DNA of 53,137 bases from Phoronis australis (lineage: Eukaryota > Phoronida > Phoronidae): NCBI GenBank assembly GCA_002633005.1, contig NMRA01000018.1:1713290-1766426 (forward strand). Reading direction: 5' to 3'. Positions within the stretch are counted from its first letter, which is position 1. Every line of letters begins with the position of its first letter. The notes beneath the pieces are model-generated. The model had not been told where the DNA came from, ran no database searches, and saw only the letters and a list, made by a program, of their open reading frames with translations. This document shows positions 37,331-50,100 of the stretch, piece by piece. The position numbers and the translations under genes were made by a program.

Positions 37331-38449
37331 TCGTAAGGTCGGAGCTTGAACCAAATTTCAGAAACAGGCAAATATTGGCTGTTCCAATTTCAAGACTCTT
37401 CATCAACAACAAACCTATGGGGGACGGGACGCATGAAAGCTCTGCGTCAGCGGCTGTTGTCTATCACATTATGAACTACATCCTATTGATAAAAAACGTA
37501 GTTTCCCATACTTGAACACTAAGATGAATGCCAAAATCGCCCATGTCCCAATCACCAGAATCAAGAAAATTCAATTGGACTGGATTTGAAAAAAAATGTT
37601 TACCGTTAAATCGACTTATTTGGGTGAAGGTCGATGCTCGTTTTTATTAAAGGTCTCAAGTCCAGTTGCGGCTGAGGCTACGGTAAGAACATCACTGCAA
37701 ATGCTGCGCTGATTTTTTTTATAAACGTGAAATGTTTACAACTGGCCCCAGGTTCGTAGCAGCTTGGCTTTTAACACACTTATATCATAGATTATAGAAT
37801 ATGTATAATACAAGTTTAAAAAAACAAAATCAATTTACATTAAATGAAGAAAATACAGGCAAAACCTGCATTGCATGCAAAGTCGGTGGAGACCACCTAA
37901 ATTTTGAACAATTATGCAATGGTATTAAAACAACACATTTTCATGAATTCATGGAAAAAATTATTATAAATTATTTTTCCATACTAAGCTATAATCTTTC
38001 CTGATACTCAAAACAATTTGGCACACCAACTAAACTTATGTAAGTAGCGAAACACCAGAAACTGAACTCACAGTTGTCATTCTACCTTTCACTTTTGAGC
38101 AAACACAAAAATTAATTAAGACCATTGTTTTGTGTTGCACATTCTAACACCCATCAGCACGTCATCTGTTGGCCACATCAAGTGACCTATTATTTGGTGC
38201 TCCAGTATATTACAATTTACAAGGATGACTACTTAACCCAAGTTTGCACTTGTTGACCCCAGAATTAAAGCTATGGGTTGGAGTATGAACTGGAAACCCC
38301 AAGCTTTTAGTCAAAACTTTATTTTTACAGGTGTTTGTAGCAAGAATCTTACGGTCATCAAGTGTGAATTTGGAAAAGACATTTGCTTCCATAAACCATA
38401 ATATTTACTGTTTATATTGCAGGCCGTTTGATACACGTTGTACCAGACG

Positions 38450-38643
38450 TGCACAGGCCTCGCATGTGGGCCTATTGCACTGATCACCTGGAACTATTTT
38501 TATGCTTTATTCATATATGGTTAAAACCGAGCTGAGGAGCTAGAAACCTGGCTAAAGGGTTTAGCAGTGTGACCTGGTGAGACTCAAACCAACGACCTCC
38601 AGTAAAGAAAGTGGGCACTTATCAACCAGGCCACACTCTGCCT
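38450..38643 (-). mobile_element. tRNA-derived SINE, minus orientation
   Basis: Read on the minus strand, a tRNA-like head (GTGTGGCCTGGTTGATAAGT) is followed by a B-box-like GGTTTGAGTCTCACC, then the body GCTAAACCC/TTAGCC and TAGCTCCTCAGCTCGGTTTT, an A-rich stretch and the end CATGCGAGGCC. It matches the copy at 42272 almost base for base. Confidence 0.8.
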
Positions 38644-39109
38644 CATCTAAACCATAATATACTCTAGCACACAAAAATAGATGATTATCTTAAGTTAGAA
38701 CTTATGTAGAATAGAAAGTCATAAATAATTATTAGTTTGATTTCGAGACCAATTAGACACCTGGGACAGATTGGTGCCTATACTCAAGAAAGCTCACAAA
38801 ACATACTAAAGTCCATTGTGTCAAAACTAACCATTAAAGCAGCATATTTTCAACAACTGACATTGTGTAGACACAGGCCACAGTGCATGTCCCAATGTGT
38901 TGACTGCTAATGGCAACTATTGCTAATAATAGATATAAGTTAAATAATCAGAGTATTTCAGCAGCTAGTTTTCCTTGTGACATGTTTTGTAAACATGACA
39001 TTCCACAAGCACTTAACATCCTTAATGGACAGTTTCTCCACTAGGTGGCAGTCGTATCAGTCCATAGGATTGTCCCCAGTTTATGGTGTTACATAAAGAC
39101 AATAGTGGT

Positions 39110-39332
39110 GTCATATTCAAGTCACGGAACTCAAAAATACACACAACGCAACTACCTGGTGCTTTGTCTCCATTATAAACATGATCAGGGACAATCCATT
39201 AAACGGTAGTCACACAACAAAAGTGAGAAAGGAGATAATTGTACACATAATTGTCCTTAATGATGTCACAAAGGAGAAAAAGTACAGGACAATTTTTGCT
39301 GTATTTTTGCATTCTGTGACTTGAATATGACA
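39110..39332. mobile_element. MITE-like inverted-repeat element
   Basis: The left end GTCATATTCAAGTCACGGAA pairs with the right end, which reads inward GTCATATTCAAGTCACAGAA. The arms run about 33 bp and enclose about 155 bp of noncoding sequence. Confidence 0.68.
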
Positions 39333-41191
39333 TACCAGCAGCGAGGAATAATTATTGCACAGAATGACGTGTGTTACTAGTTCTGTCAGCTACCAATTGG
39401 AAAGGCTGAGTGTCCTTTATGGCTGTTAAGAGCAAACGAAATGTCACATTTAACAAACATCCAAATATCATGCAATACCAGCTTTGATTAACTGCTCGCA
39501 AAACCTACATTTCAGTGAACAAGTACAATCCAGTAATCGAATAAGCAACAGTTGCCAAGGGACACTTTGGAACAACTACCGTGACCTCAGACTTAAGTTT
39601 CAGACCTTCAGTACACACACACTGAGAGCCCGATATTTTTAAATGGCAAGGCATTACAATTAAATAAACATTATTCAAATAAAACATGCATCTCAAATAT
39701 TACAAAATAGCTTGTCTTCAGCATGCGACTTCGTGAAATAACATTGGGTTCATCTATCAGTAGCTCACATGAACTTGAATGGAGAATACCTCACATAAGG
39801 GAATTGAAAGCCTATATCAGAGTACCTATCAATCAAGAGCACAAAGAGGCAAAGTTATTTGATAAAACATGAGTGTACATCACTATGGTAACTCAGGACT
39901 GCTTCCATTCAAGCAGATAGCATTTACAATTGAAAACCATAAAAAACTGAAAGCTATTTGGTGAGGTATTGCAACATTCCTGCACTCTACAATGAACAAA
40001 AGCTTATTCTGAATCTCAAGGATAAAGAATTGCGACAGAACGATGTTCACTTCAAAACAAATTATAACAAATAATATCATCAAGGTGTTGACATTCAGTG
40101 TATACATTAACATTGAACTGCACAGGTATAAAGGTGTTGTAAAATATATTCAGCAGCGCACTGCACTGCAGGACTTGCCCCCATACATAGGTGACGACAT
40201 GAAAGTACATCTTTTAAGAAATTATAACATTGGAAAATCACAAGAGAAATGATTTCAATCCAGGAATAAATATGTTTAAAGTAACATGAGGTGTTCTTGG
40301 CACAGAGAACCATAGCACATTTAGAAAGGCAACAGTTTTTTAAATGTCAACAATAATGCTTTTGCACCGAACTCCAATGAGTAGCCACAACTGACAAATG
40401 ACAACACATCTACCTTTAGTATCCATATATACTAACTACAACTGAACACAGTACAAATATCCTGCCTGAAAAACAACAACTGTAGTGTATGAGAAGTAGG
40501 CAAAAAACTCTGTCATCAGATAAAAACAAGGTGAATTGATTTCATAACGAGAATTTTAACACATATGCATAATAGAAAATAAAAAACATAAATACTTTAA
40601 TATGCACCATCAGGACACAAAGCCTGAACAGTGAGTGAAAATATTTGTATAAAAAGTGGTCATTTGTCTAATTACAATTTTTGTCCAATAGTTCCAAAAT
40701 GTGCAGGTTTCATAGTTAAAAAATCTCTTACAAAGTTAGCTGGCATTGCACTAAATACAGGGTGGGTCAAAATGTTGCCTATTCTGATTGTACACTATCT
40801 CTAATTGTTACGTTTTAAATTTTAATGTTTTTCTAAAAATACTTCACTTAGATATGAACTTATTGTTTGATACTGATAGTCTCATACTTTGAAACTAATT
40901 CTGAAAAAAAACCAATAACGTTTCAGCCTAAGAATGTGCCTGGTCTCTGAATCCCCCCCCCACACACACGTAGAAGTATATAACGACGTCATCACACGTA
41001 CTCAGTGGAATCTTCTCGAATTTTCCAATACTGTTGTGTTCAAAGAGAGAGACAACATAATCAGTATACAAAACAAGATTCTTTTGAAGATCAAACAAAA
41101 AAGTGTACAAACAAAATGGTTAACATTTTAGGCCCTCCCCTGCGATTCATAGCTAGACAATAAGACTGCTGACCTCACCACGTAATGTGTG

Positions 41192-44100
41192 CTATGTTTT
41201 GATTGACATGTGTCTCTGCCTAACTAGGCTCTTAGGAATAACATACAGCTGAGGTGTAGAGCTTGGGAAGTACGGTGACTTTGAGCCAATCAATAGTATG
41301 GTGTTTGACCTGTAGACAAACCTGTAAACAAAGTCATGAGCGTTAAATAATTTAAAAACACTGACGGCATTCATTCATTCATTCATTCTGGTGAAATCAG
41401 AAGTAAGAAAGACCACACAGGAAATGAGGGACTATAAATTTGACCAGCTTCAGGGCAGACAGCAGACAATAGGAAAACGGGTTACTTTCATAATTCAATG
41501 TTAACACAATCATTCAAGTACGTGTATCTAATTGCTGGAATTGACCACCAAAACTATATTAATACCTAACATATTTGTAATTTTGGTAGGATGGTGCAGC
41601 TCGTCAAGAAAAATGTTTGACATTTGCACAGCTTTGGCGGAAGCTGCTACCTATTGACAAAGTTATAGGAAATTTATACTTTTTATACACCTCTCAGTTT
41701 TGAAAAGTTGTTCCGTATAAATGTCACTGTTCTTAATAGTCTCAGCGTGTCACGGGACTAGAATACCACACACGTGAACAGCACACCTACCTCACAAGAT
41801 TGTGGTAAATATTCTTAGGTTTAAAGTTTGGCGCATAAAACAGGCCAAAGCATTTGCACAATTTGTTGAGCAGAGTGTAGTCCCGGTCCGCCGACTGCTC
41901 AAAATAGACGGAGTAAACTTTCCTGAAACGAGCAAAAAGGGCGACTCAGGAGTGACACAATTAAAGCTAGTTATAACTACGGTATAAATTTTGAACAAGA
42001 TAAAAAGAGCGAGAATGTTTAAATAAAAGACGTACATCAGACAAAAGAAGAAGAGCATAAAACCATTCAAACTATTGAAATATCTGATCATAGTCTGTGC
42101 ATAACAGGCGGGTAGAAAAACTCACCCACCTGGCAGCACCCACTCAGACATAACACAATCAGAAAACTTGAAGACGTGTATAAGTCTTGACAACATTCCA
42201 TAAACAAATGTGACAATGTATTGTACAAAATTACAGCTACAATTGTGTGCGAACAGCATACATGCTCAAACAGGAGGCAGTGTGGCCTGGTTGATAAGTG
42301 CCCGCTTTCTTTACTCGAGGTCGTGGGTTCAAGTCCCACCAGGTCACACTGCTAAACCCTTGAGCCAGGTTTCTAGCTCCTCAGCTCGGTTTTAACCATA
42401 TATTAATAAAGCATAAAAATAGTTCCAGGTGAACAGTGCAATGGGCCCACATGCGAGGCCTGCACACNNNNNNNNNNNNNNNNNNNNNNNNNNNNNNNNN
42501 NNNNNNNNNNNNNNNNNNNNNNNNNNNNNNNNNNNNNNNNNNNNNNNNNNNNNNNNNNNNNNNNNNNNNNNNNNNNNNNNNNNNNNNNNNNNNNNNNNNN
42601 NNNNNNNNNNNNNNNNNNNNNNNNNNNNNNNNNNNNNNNNNNNNNNNNNNNNNNNNNNNNNNNNNNNNNNNNNNNNNNNNNNNNNNNNNNNNNNNNNNNN
42701 NNNNNNNNNNNNNNNNNNNNNNNNNNNNNNNNNNNNNNNNNNNNNNNNNNNNNNNNNNNNNNNNNNNNNNNNNNNNNNNNNNNNNNNNNNNNNNNNNNNN
42801 NNNNNNNNNNNNNNNNNNNNNNNNNNNNNNNNNNNNNNNNNNNNNNNNNNNNNNNNNNNNNNNNNNNNNNNNNNNNNNNNNNNNNNNNNNNNNNNNNNNN
42901 NNNNNNNNNNNNNNNNNNNNNNNNNNNNNNNNNNNNNNNNNNNNNNNNNNNNNNNNNNNNNNNNNNNNNNNNNNNNNNNNNNNNNNNNNNNNNNNNNNNN
43001 NNNNNNNNNNNNNNNNNNNNNNNNNNNNNNNNNNNNNNNNNNNNNNNNNNNNNNNNNNNNNNNNNNNNNNNNNNNNNNNNNNNNNNNNNNNNNNNNNNNN
43101 NNNNNNNNNNNNNNNNNNNNNNNNNNNNNNNNNNNNNNNNNNNNNNNNNNNNNNNNNNNNNNNNNNNNNNNNNNNNNNNNNNNNNNNNNNNNNNNNNNNN
43201 NNNNNNNNNNNNNNNNNNNNNNNNNNNNNNNNNNNNNNNNNNNNNNNNNNNNNNNNNNNNNNNNNNNNNNNNNNNNNNNNNNNNNNNNNNNNNNNNNNNN
43301 NNNNNNNNNNNNNNNNNNNNNNNNNNNNNNNNNNNNNNNNNNNNNNNNNNNNNNNNNNNNNNNNNNNNNNNNNNNNNNNNNNNNNNNNGATAAGATATGC
43401 AGTGAACTCTGATTGGTCAGATAAGATATGCAGTAAACTCTGACTGGTCAGATAAGATATGCAGTGAACTCTGATTGGTCAGATAAGATATGCAGTGAAC
43501 TCTGATTGGTCAGATAAGATATGCAGCACATGAGGAATTCAGGATTTGGAAGCACAAACAAAACAACACATTAATTTGTTTCAGTGACTGGGAAACGACG
43601 CCTTACAGATTTGTATTGCGTTTGCTCAGGAAAAGCGAGCTGAGTTCTGACTGGCCAGATGAGATGTGTGGCTGTTTCCTAAGCACACGCGAGACATCAG
43701 GGACGACAAACTCCAGCTCATCGGGTAGATCCCAGTCTTCCCATGCTCTGAAGTAGAGGAATACAGCAGATAAAATATGCCCAGTTATTAAATCAGGGCT
43801 TGGAATCATCAGTGACACCAAAAGAGGAAATATTTCCAGGTGATGTATTGTTCCAAAATAAAATAGGCTTGTGTGATAGATGCATTTTGTGCATTGTAGA
43901 ATTTAACCGAAATAAATGTTTTTCCAAGAATAAAGTCAAAATAACGAAGAGACAAAAAAGCAGAAACTGGAAATCAAATAAAAGGAAATTAAAACCAAAA
44001 AAGAGGAAATCCTCTAAAAATAGGAAAATTCCAAGCTCTGTTATTAAATAGTTTCTTCATCAGGGTTACAGTTTCATGATGGGACACGGGCAAATTCAGA

Positions 44101-47100
44101 ACAGTTGTGTCATGTTAGTTATTTATTTTCAATTATTCAAAGGCCCAAACAGTGATCTTTGTGTCATCCAAAAATGCCAACATTAAACCAGAGTATTCTA
44201 AGCTTGCAGATACGACAAAGCATGTGGCCTCACACACAGTTGTGGTCCGTCATGAAAGTATGCTAAATATTATTCAAGAATGTTAACTCGACATAACAGA
44301 CAAATTCTAAAATACATTCCACATATCAAGAATGTTGTCCGAGAACACAGCACATAGTCTATTAATATCACCACCTCTAAAAGATCGATGTGTTTAGCCA
44401 ATAAAGACAAAGAAATGCAATGAATCAGTGCACTTTTACTGCGTTTAATTGCCACCCCCCACCCCCTACCTTGTGTCACAGCACTGTTTCATTTTGCCAG
44501 CCATTCCTGCCTTGTAAAAAGCAGTCTTCACCATGAATCCCAAGCCTGGTTTATTGGACACACGATACACCTGGGACACATTGCCAGACACTTCCACGAA
44601 TCCTGGAAAAGAGATCAAGTGTTTAAATCAACACTTGACGGTTTAAAAACGCAAAGAAGGAAGGACCATGTTTGTAAAGACACTAGACGACTTCATAACT
44701 CATATTTAGGAACTGAATGCAACACATTTTTAATATTATTTAGTCACATACAGTGCATTACTTGAGAACTGTTGTTTTGATTCATGTTTTGGGTGGAGCC
44801 ACCTATTTATTGGCTTTTTAATACGACAAGTTAGCGTTCCGGATTACACTAAAATTACAACGGAATCGAGTTCCAAAACTGTGACTTTTGAAGACAATAC
44901 TGTGTGCGGAGTTCAGTTGACAAACGTGTAACACACAACCCATAGTCAGCGTATAATGAAACTCAAAATTGGCAAACAGCAACTACAAGAGACTGCCACT
45001 GACCATTGGGGTTCCACGCCGATACTCCAACCACTGTCGGGTCCTTGTCGATGCCATCCATTGTGTAGGCCATGAACGACAGGAAGTCAGGTGACAACAG
45101 GAGGTCCTCTTCAACAACAATCAGGTACTTGAACACCTGTAAGCACACCCATGGCCGAATGAAAAACCTGGATTGTATACTGTGAATCACGTTACTTGCC
45201 AGGAAATCGAGATCACGCAAGACGAGAATAAAACTGGGCGTGTAAACGCACGGCCATACTCGTGTACAATTATAGCAAATATGACCACCAATGCCAGCGG
45301 GTCTTCAGAATAAAGCTCAAATTATGGGTGGCCGTTCTTGTAAGAAGTAAAGCATTAAAACTGGGTGGTATTTTTGACCCCTCAATGTTGATAGGTTAGT
45401 ATTTTCATCCAAACACATCTCAAAAGAAATCAAAACCCATTGAAAATTCACTTGGCAAATACCCTAACATATCCCAAAACAACAAACAAGCCCATGATGC
45501 TAGTGTATACAGTGCAATATGTACATTAAGCCATTAATCAAGTCATGGGCAACTTGAATACAAGCACATGGTGTACTGCAGTCATATTAGAATGAAACTG
45601 TCTGCAACACTAAACTGGTGTTAACACATATAAGAAAATTGATGATTTTTAAATAAAAAGTATGAGGAGTAAGATCGACAAGTTCCAATATTCACTTGTC
45701 GATAGTAGAATAAAAGAGTTCGTGGAGACAGTTTGAGATTCATAGATCCATGAAATTGAAAAAAATCTTTATTGAAATTACAGACACATGGGGAACAGAG
45801 ACACCTAATGGCTGCCAAAAGTATTGCTCACAGGTGTCTTTGAAAAGCAAGTTTCTGGTAATTGATATGAGTTGTGATCTCACATGGAATTTTTCTGCAC
45901 TCACAAAAACTTTGTGGTCGGTCGGTCTGTCATTATCCTTTCTTGTCCATTAATTATCTCAAGAACCGCTTGGTCGATCATGATGAAATTTGGTATAGAG
46001 GTACTTGGCAAGGATGCGCCTGCACCAGTCAATTTTCGGGAGGGCTTGGCAACCTTGGTATCCCATGTTGGCCGCTTTAGTTTTCGACAAGCCATTCTTT
46101 GTATGTTGATTATCTCAAAAACTGCTTCACTGATCACTGACAACGAATGTCAAAATAGAGGTATATCGCAAGAATGTGCTGGCACCTGTCAATTTTTAGA
46201 CGCTGTATTCAACTGCTGTGGTACCCCGTTAGTTTTTGACAAGACAGGTTGATTATCTCAAAAAAGCTAGGGCACAACTGGAAATTTGGCACAAAAATAT
46301 ATAGCAGGGATGGATGCGTTGACAGAAGTCATTTTCATTTTGATTCGACCACCCTCTTGGCTAATTTAGTTTTTGACAATATTGGACAAGACAACTAGTT
46401 CTTGGCCGTCAATCATCTATTATAACAGATCATCCTGGAAGCCATTTGTTTGCAAGTGTTTATATTTTAACCTATTAATTAAAATATTATGGTCATGGGT
46501 TGGAGAAATAAATGAAAAATATGGGAGGTGGGTACGAAATAAAAGTGCCTTCCCCCCTCCAATACAGATTTTGCTAGAACAGCCCTGATCTGTCGGGGAG
46601 ATCGGAATGTTGCCCAGGTTCTCAGTGCTGAAGTTGGAGTGAGAAAACGTGAATTTCTTTTCCCATTTTCGAAATATGACCTAAATCCTCGAAATAGCTG
46701 TCTCCGAAATTCCATTCTCAACACATCATATCCCACAATGCAAAGCTAAATAGTGCGTTTTTCATTGGTCAGTCCATCACAAAACAAACTGTTGATTGAC
46801 AAATCATGGAAGGGAAATCTCATAAAAAATTATAGTATACACTGGTACTGAGGATGTGTGCTCTTATACACTGGTACTGAGGATGTGTGCTCTTGGTTGG
46901 ATCTCCTGCTCTTGACTATTTTTCTGCCTTGATCTTCGCGGAACTGGCGCAATAAAATTTCCAATATTAAAAGCTACTTTTTTACGTTCAACTGATTTTT
47001 GTAAGAGAAATAAATATTCAAAATCTATAACATTTGAAAACCTGTACACAGCAAACATTGGCAGCCCTGCAGACCCTTGCGAACTAAGTTGGCAACGTTC

Positions 47101-50100
47101 AATTCAGTCTAATCAGTGTAACTGTGATAACTAAATTACGACTTTCAAAATAATCCCATAACTTTGTAACTATACATTTGGAACACGCAACATGTCACTG
47201 TAAAGGTAAACATCCTCCTCCTAGAACACCGGAATGCCTTTTAAACTATGATGCGATAAAATTTCACCAATTTTGGACAAAATATGGCTGAGAGCTGAAA
47301 TTTTGTTTTCCCATTTTTTTTACATACAGATTATACCAAATGTAATTCTTTGTCCTGTTCAGACAAGTTCTAAAATGTAAGAAGACTTTGGAAATGAGAA
47401 AATAGCAATTTTAGCAATTATTTTTGCTCCAAATTGGCAAAACTTTCAGTCAGTAATAATAACTTCCTGATTTTGCTGCTCCACATCTGTTTCCTCAACA
47501 ATGTCAAGGTCATCATATGCTGACCGTCTGTGTACTAACAGCCCAGTACTGCAGTGGGAAACTGTTACAATCGATATTGCAATTTCATCTTTTTCATATA
47601 AATATGCAACTTTTAAACCGGCGTGGAAATGCATGTCGCAAACATTTTTAATTCCAGTCAGCACGCCACCTGTTGGTCACATCATAAGACCTAATGAAAA
47701 CATCACTGCCCCAACCGTGCCTCGAACCCGGGACCCTCTGCTAACTGTGCAGACGCTCTAGTCCACTGAGTCATCAGGATCACCAGTCAAATACAGAAAT
47801 CCAATCACACTTAGTAGTGAGAATCTCACCTTTGAACACCTGGGTGTACATAAATAAGTATTCTTAAACCAGCATAGAGCTAACATTTTTAAATCTGGTC
47901 AGCATGCCACCTGTTGGTCACATCAGGTGACCTAATGAATATAAGTCTGAAGAGATTTCTGCCCCAACCCAGGCTAGAACCAAGGACCTTCTGCTAACCG
48001 TGCAGACGGTCTAGTCCACTGAGCTATCGGGACCACAGTGTCCTAAGCAAACATACCTCACTCTTCAACTTTTCCGTCACAACCTCCAGTGATTTCTCCA
48101 TCAGCTCTGGATGGGAGGCGCTGCTGGTCAACTTGACAGCATTGAACTCAAACAGGTCAATAAGAGCAGCAACACTGGAGAACTTTTCATCAAAAGTAAC
48201 CTGGGTAGTGTAGTAACATTAACAGTCAAAACCATGGTAACGAACAAAACATAACATCGAGCAAAACTTACACTTCAGAAGCATCATATTAGCACTCGAT
48301 GCAGGCTATTATTCATATTCATATCTAAGAATTCATCCTAAAATTAACCTTTCAAGCACAAATACACCAATAACATCTTTTCAATGATCGTCCCAAGGTC
48401 TCTAGCAGAATAACTCTCTAAATAAGCTACCTTTAGCAGACTTACACGTATCTGTCTGTGTTGAAGACTAACATTCATGTTAACCTAAATAGTTGCACGC
48501 TTCAACAGATCAACATGACAGTACCCAGGACTACGGTGCTCATATCAGGCCTATAGCTTGATTCAACTACAGGGCTTGAAATGACCAACGACAAAAAAAA
48601 GAAAAATTTACAAGTGATGTATTGTTCCGGAAATAACTACTAGGCACGTGTGATAGACATTATATATTTTGTGAATTGTAAAATTAAACTGAAATAAAAG
48701 TTTTTGTATGCACAGTTAAAATAATGATAAAAAGACGAAAAAAGAGGAAACTGGAAATCAAATATTAGAGGAAATCAAAACCCAAAAAGAGGAAATACTG
48801 TTCAAGGAAGAAAATTCCAAGCCCTGCAACTAGTAGCAACGCATTCCATGGTGGCACAATACTCACATAAACTTTATTCTTCTGTATACCCGGTTGCATC
48901 AACACTGTCTCTAGAGTCATTCGTAGGTTGTTGGCATTCATACCCCCCACGACAATGAGGGGTGTGCGAAATACCTCATGACCTTTCAACAAGTACTTAT
49001 CGGTTAGCTGGCCTGCCACTAGGGGGTCAGTTATGTGTTGAGCTGAAAAGGAAATGAAAAACAATTTATGAAATAGCCAAAGCAGTAATCCCTCAAAAAA
49101 TGGACGAGTATTCAATGCATTGCTACTCTCTTGTTGAATTCTTTTCATGGGAATTTTGGTGCCGAAATTCAAGAATGCCCAAAAATTTAAGCAAACTCGA
49201 AGACCGTTTCGACCAACTCCCAATTTCGATCCCTCCAATTTNGTCCGTCATGAAAGTATGCTAAATATTATTCAAGAATGTTAACTCGACATAACAGACA
49301 AATTCTAAAATACATTCCACATATCAAGAATGTTGTCCGAGAACACAGCACATAGTCTATTAATATCACCACCTCTAAAAGATCGATGTGTTTAGCCAAT
49401 AAAGACAAAGAAAAGCAATGAATCAGTGCACTTTTACTGCGTTTAATTGCCACCCCCCACCCCCTACCTTGTGTCACAGCACTGTTTCATTTTGCCAGCC
49501 ATTCCCGCCTTGTAAAAAGCAGTCTTCACCATGAATCCCAAGCCTGGTTTATTGGACACACGATACACCTGGGACACATTGCCAGACACTTCCACGAATC
49601 CTGGAAAAGAGATCAAGTGTTTAAATCAACACTTGACGGTTTAAAAATGCAAAGAAGGAAGGACCATGTTTGTGAAGACACTAGACGACTTCATAACTCA
49701 TATTTAGGAACTGAATGCAACACATTTTTAATATTAATTTAGTCACATGCAGCGTATTCCTTGAGAACTCTTGTTTTGATTCATGTTTTGGGTGGAGCCA
49801 CCTAGTTATTGGCTTTTTAATACGACAAGTTAGCGTTCCGGATTACACTAAAATTACAACGGAATTGAGTTCCAAAACTGTGACTTTTGAAGACAATACT
49901 GTGTGCGGAGTTAAGTTGACAAACATGTAACACACAAACCATTGTCAGCGTATAATGAAACTCAAAATTGGCAAACAGCAACTACAAAAGATTGCCACTG
50001 ACCATTGGGGTTCCACGCAGATACTCCAACCACTGTTGGGTCCTTGTCGATGCCATCCATTGTGTAGGCCATGAACGACAGGAAGTCAGGTGACAACAGG

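Larger units (their letters stand above)
34266..41191. other. Large intergenic region without a recognised gene
   Basis: About 6.9 kb lie between the 5' side of the HMG gene and the 3' end of the POMGNT1-like gene. It contains at least three repeats listed separately (36988, 38450, 39110), a G-run at 36750-36762, and otherwise short frames with no splice context or domain. CpG-richer sequence at about 35170-35430 could include a promoter but shows no clear coding exon. Confidence 0.5.
44245..49241. repeat. Haplotype duplication 3, copy A of the POMGNT1-like region
   Basis: About 5.0 kb, starting GTCCGTCATGAAAGTATGC and ending just before the single N at 49242. It aligns with 49243-52799. It contains the exons 44602-44470, 45136-45004, 48200-48057 and 49042-48867. 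Coding differences from copy B are few: RTPLIVVGG versus RTPVIVVGG, and SSASHPEL versus SSASYPEL. Copy A carries extra sequence at about 45177-45957, 46740-46830 and 47473-47990, which accounts for most of the length difference. Confidence 0.9.

Noticed and set aside
42272-42370. tRNA gene suggested by the B-box GGTTCAAGTCC
   Set aside because: The head is part of a SINE with a matching body at 38450, and the cloverleaf is not complete.
43800-44051. Lys-rich 83-residue frame (KSKRKL/KKRKSSKNRK type)
   Set aside because: It is the A-rich interior of a hAT-like MITE with intact target duplication.
45884-46252. 122-residue plus-strand frame and its partners in copy B
   Set aside because: It falls in a dispersed repeat with degenerate tandem units.
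47501-47761. 86-residue plus-strand frame
   Set aside because: It overlaps a tRNA-derived SINE and is missing from the other haplotype.
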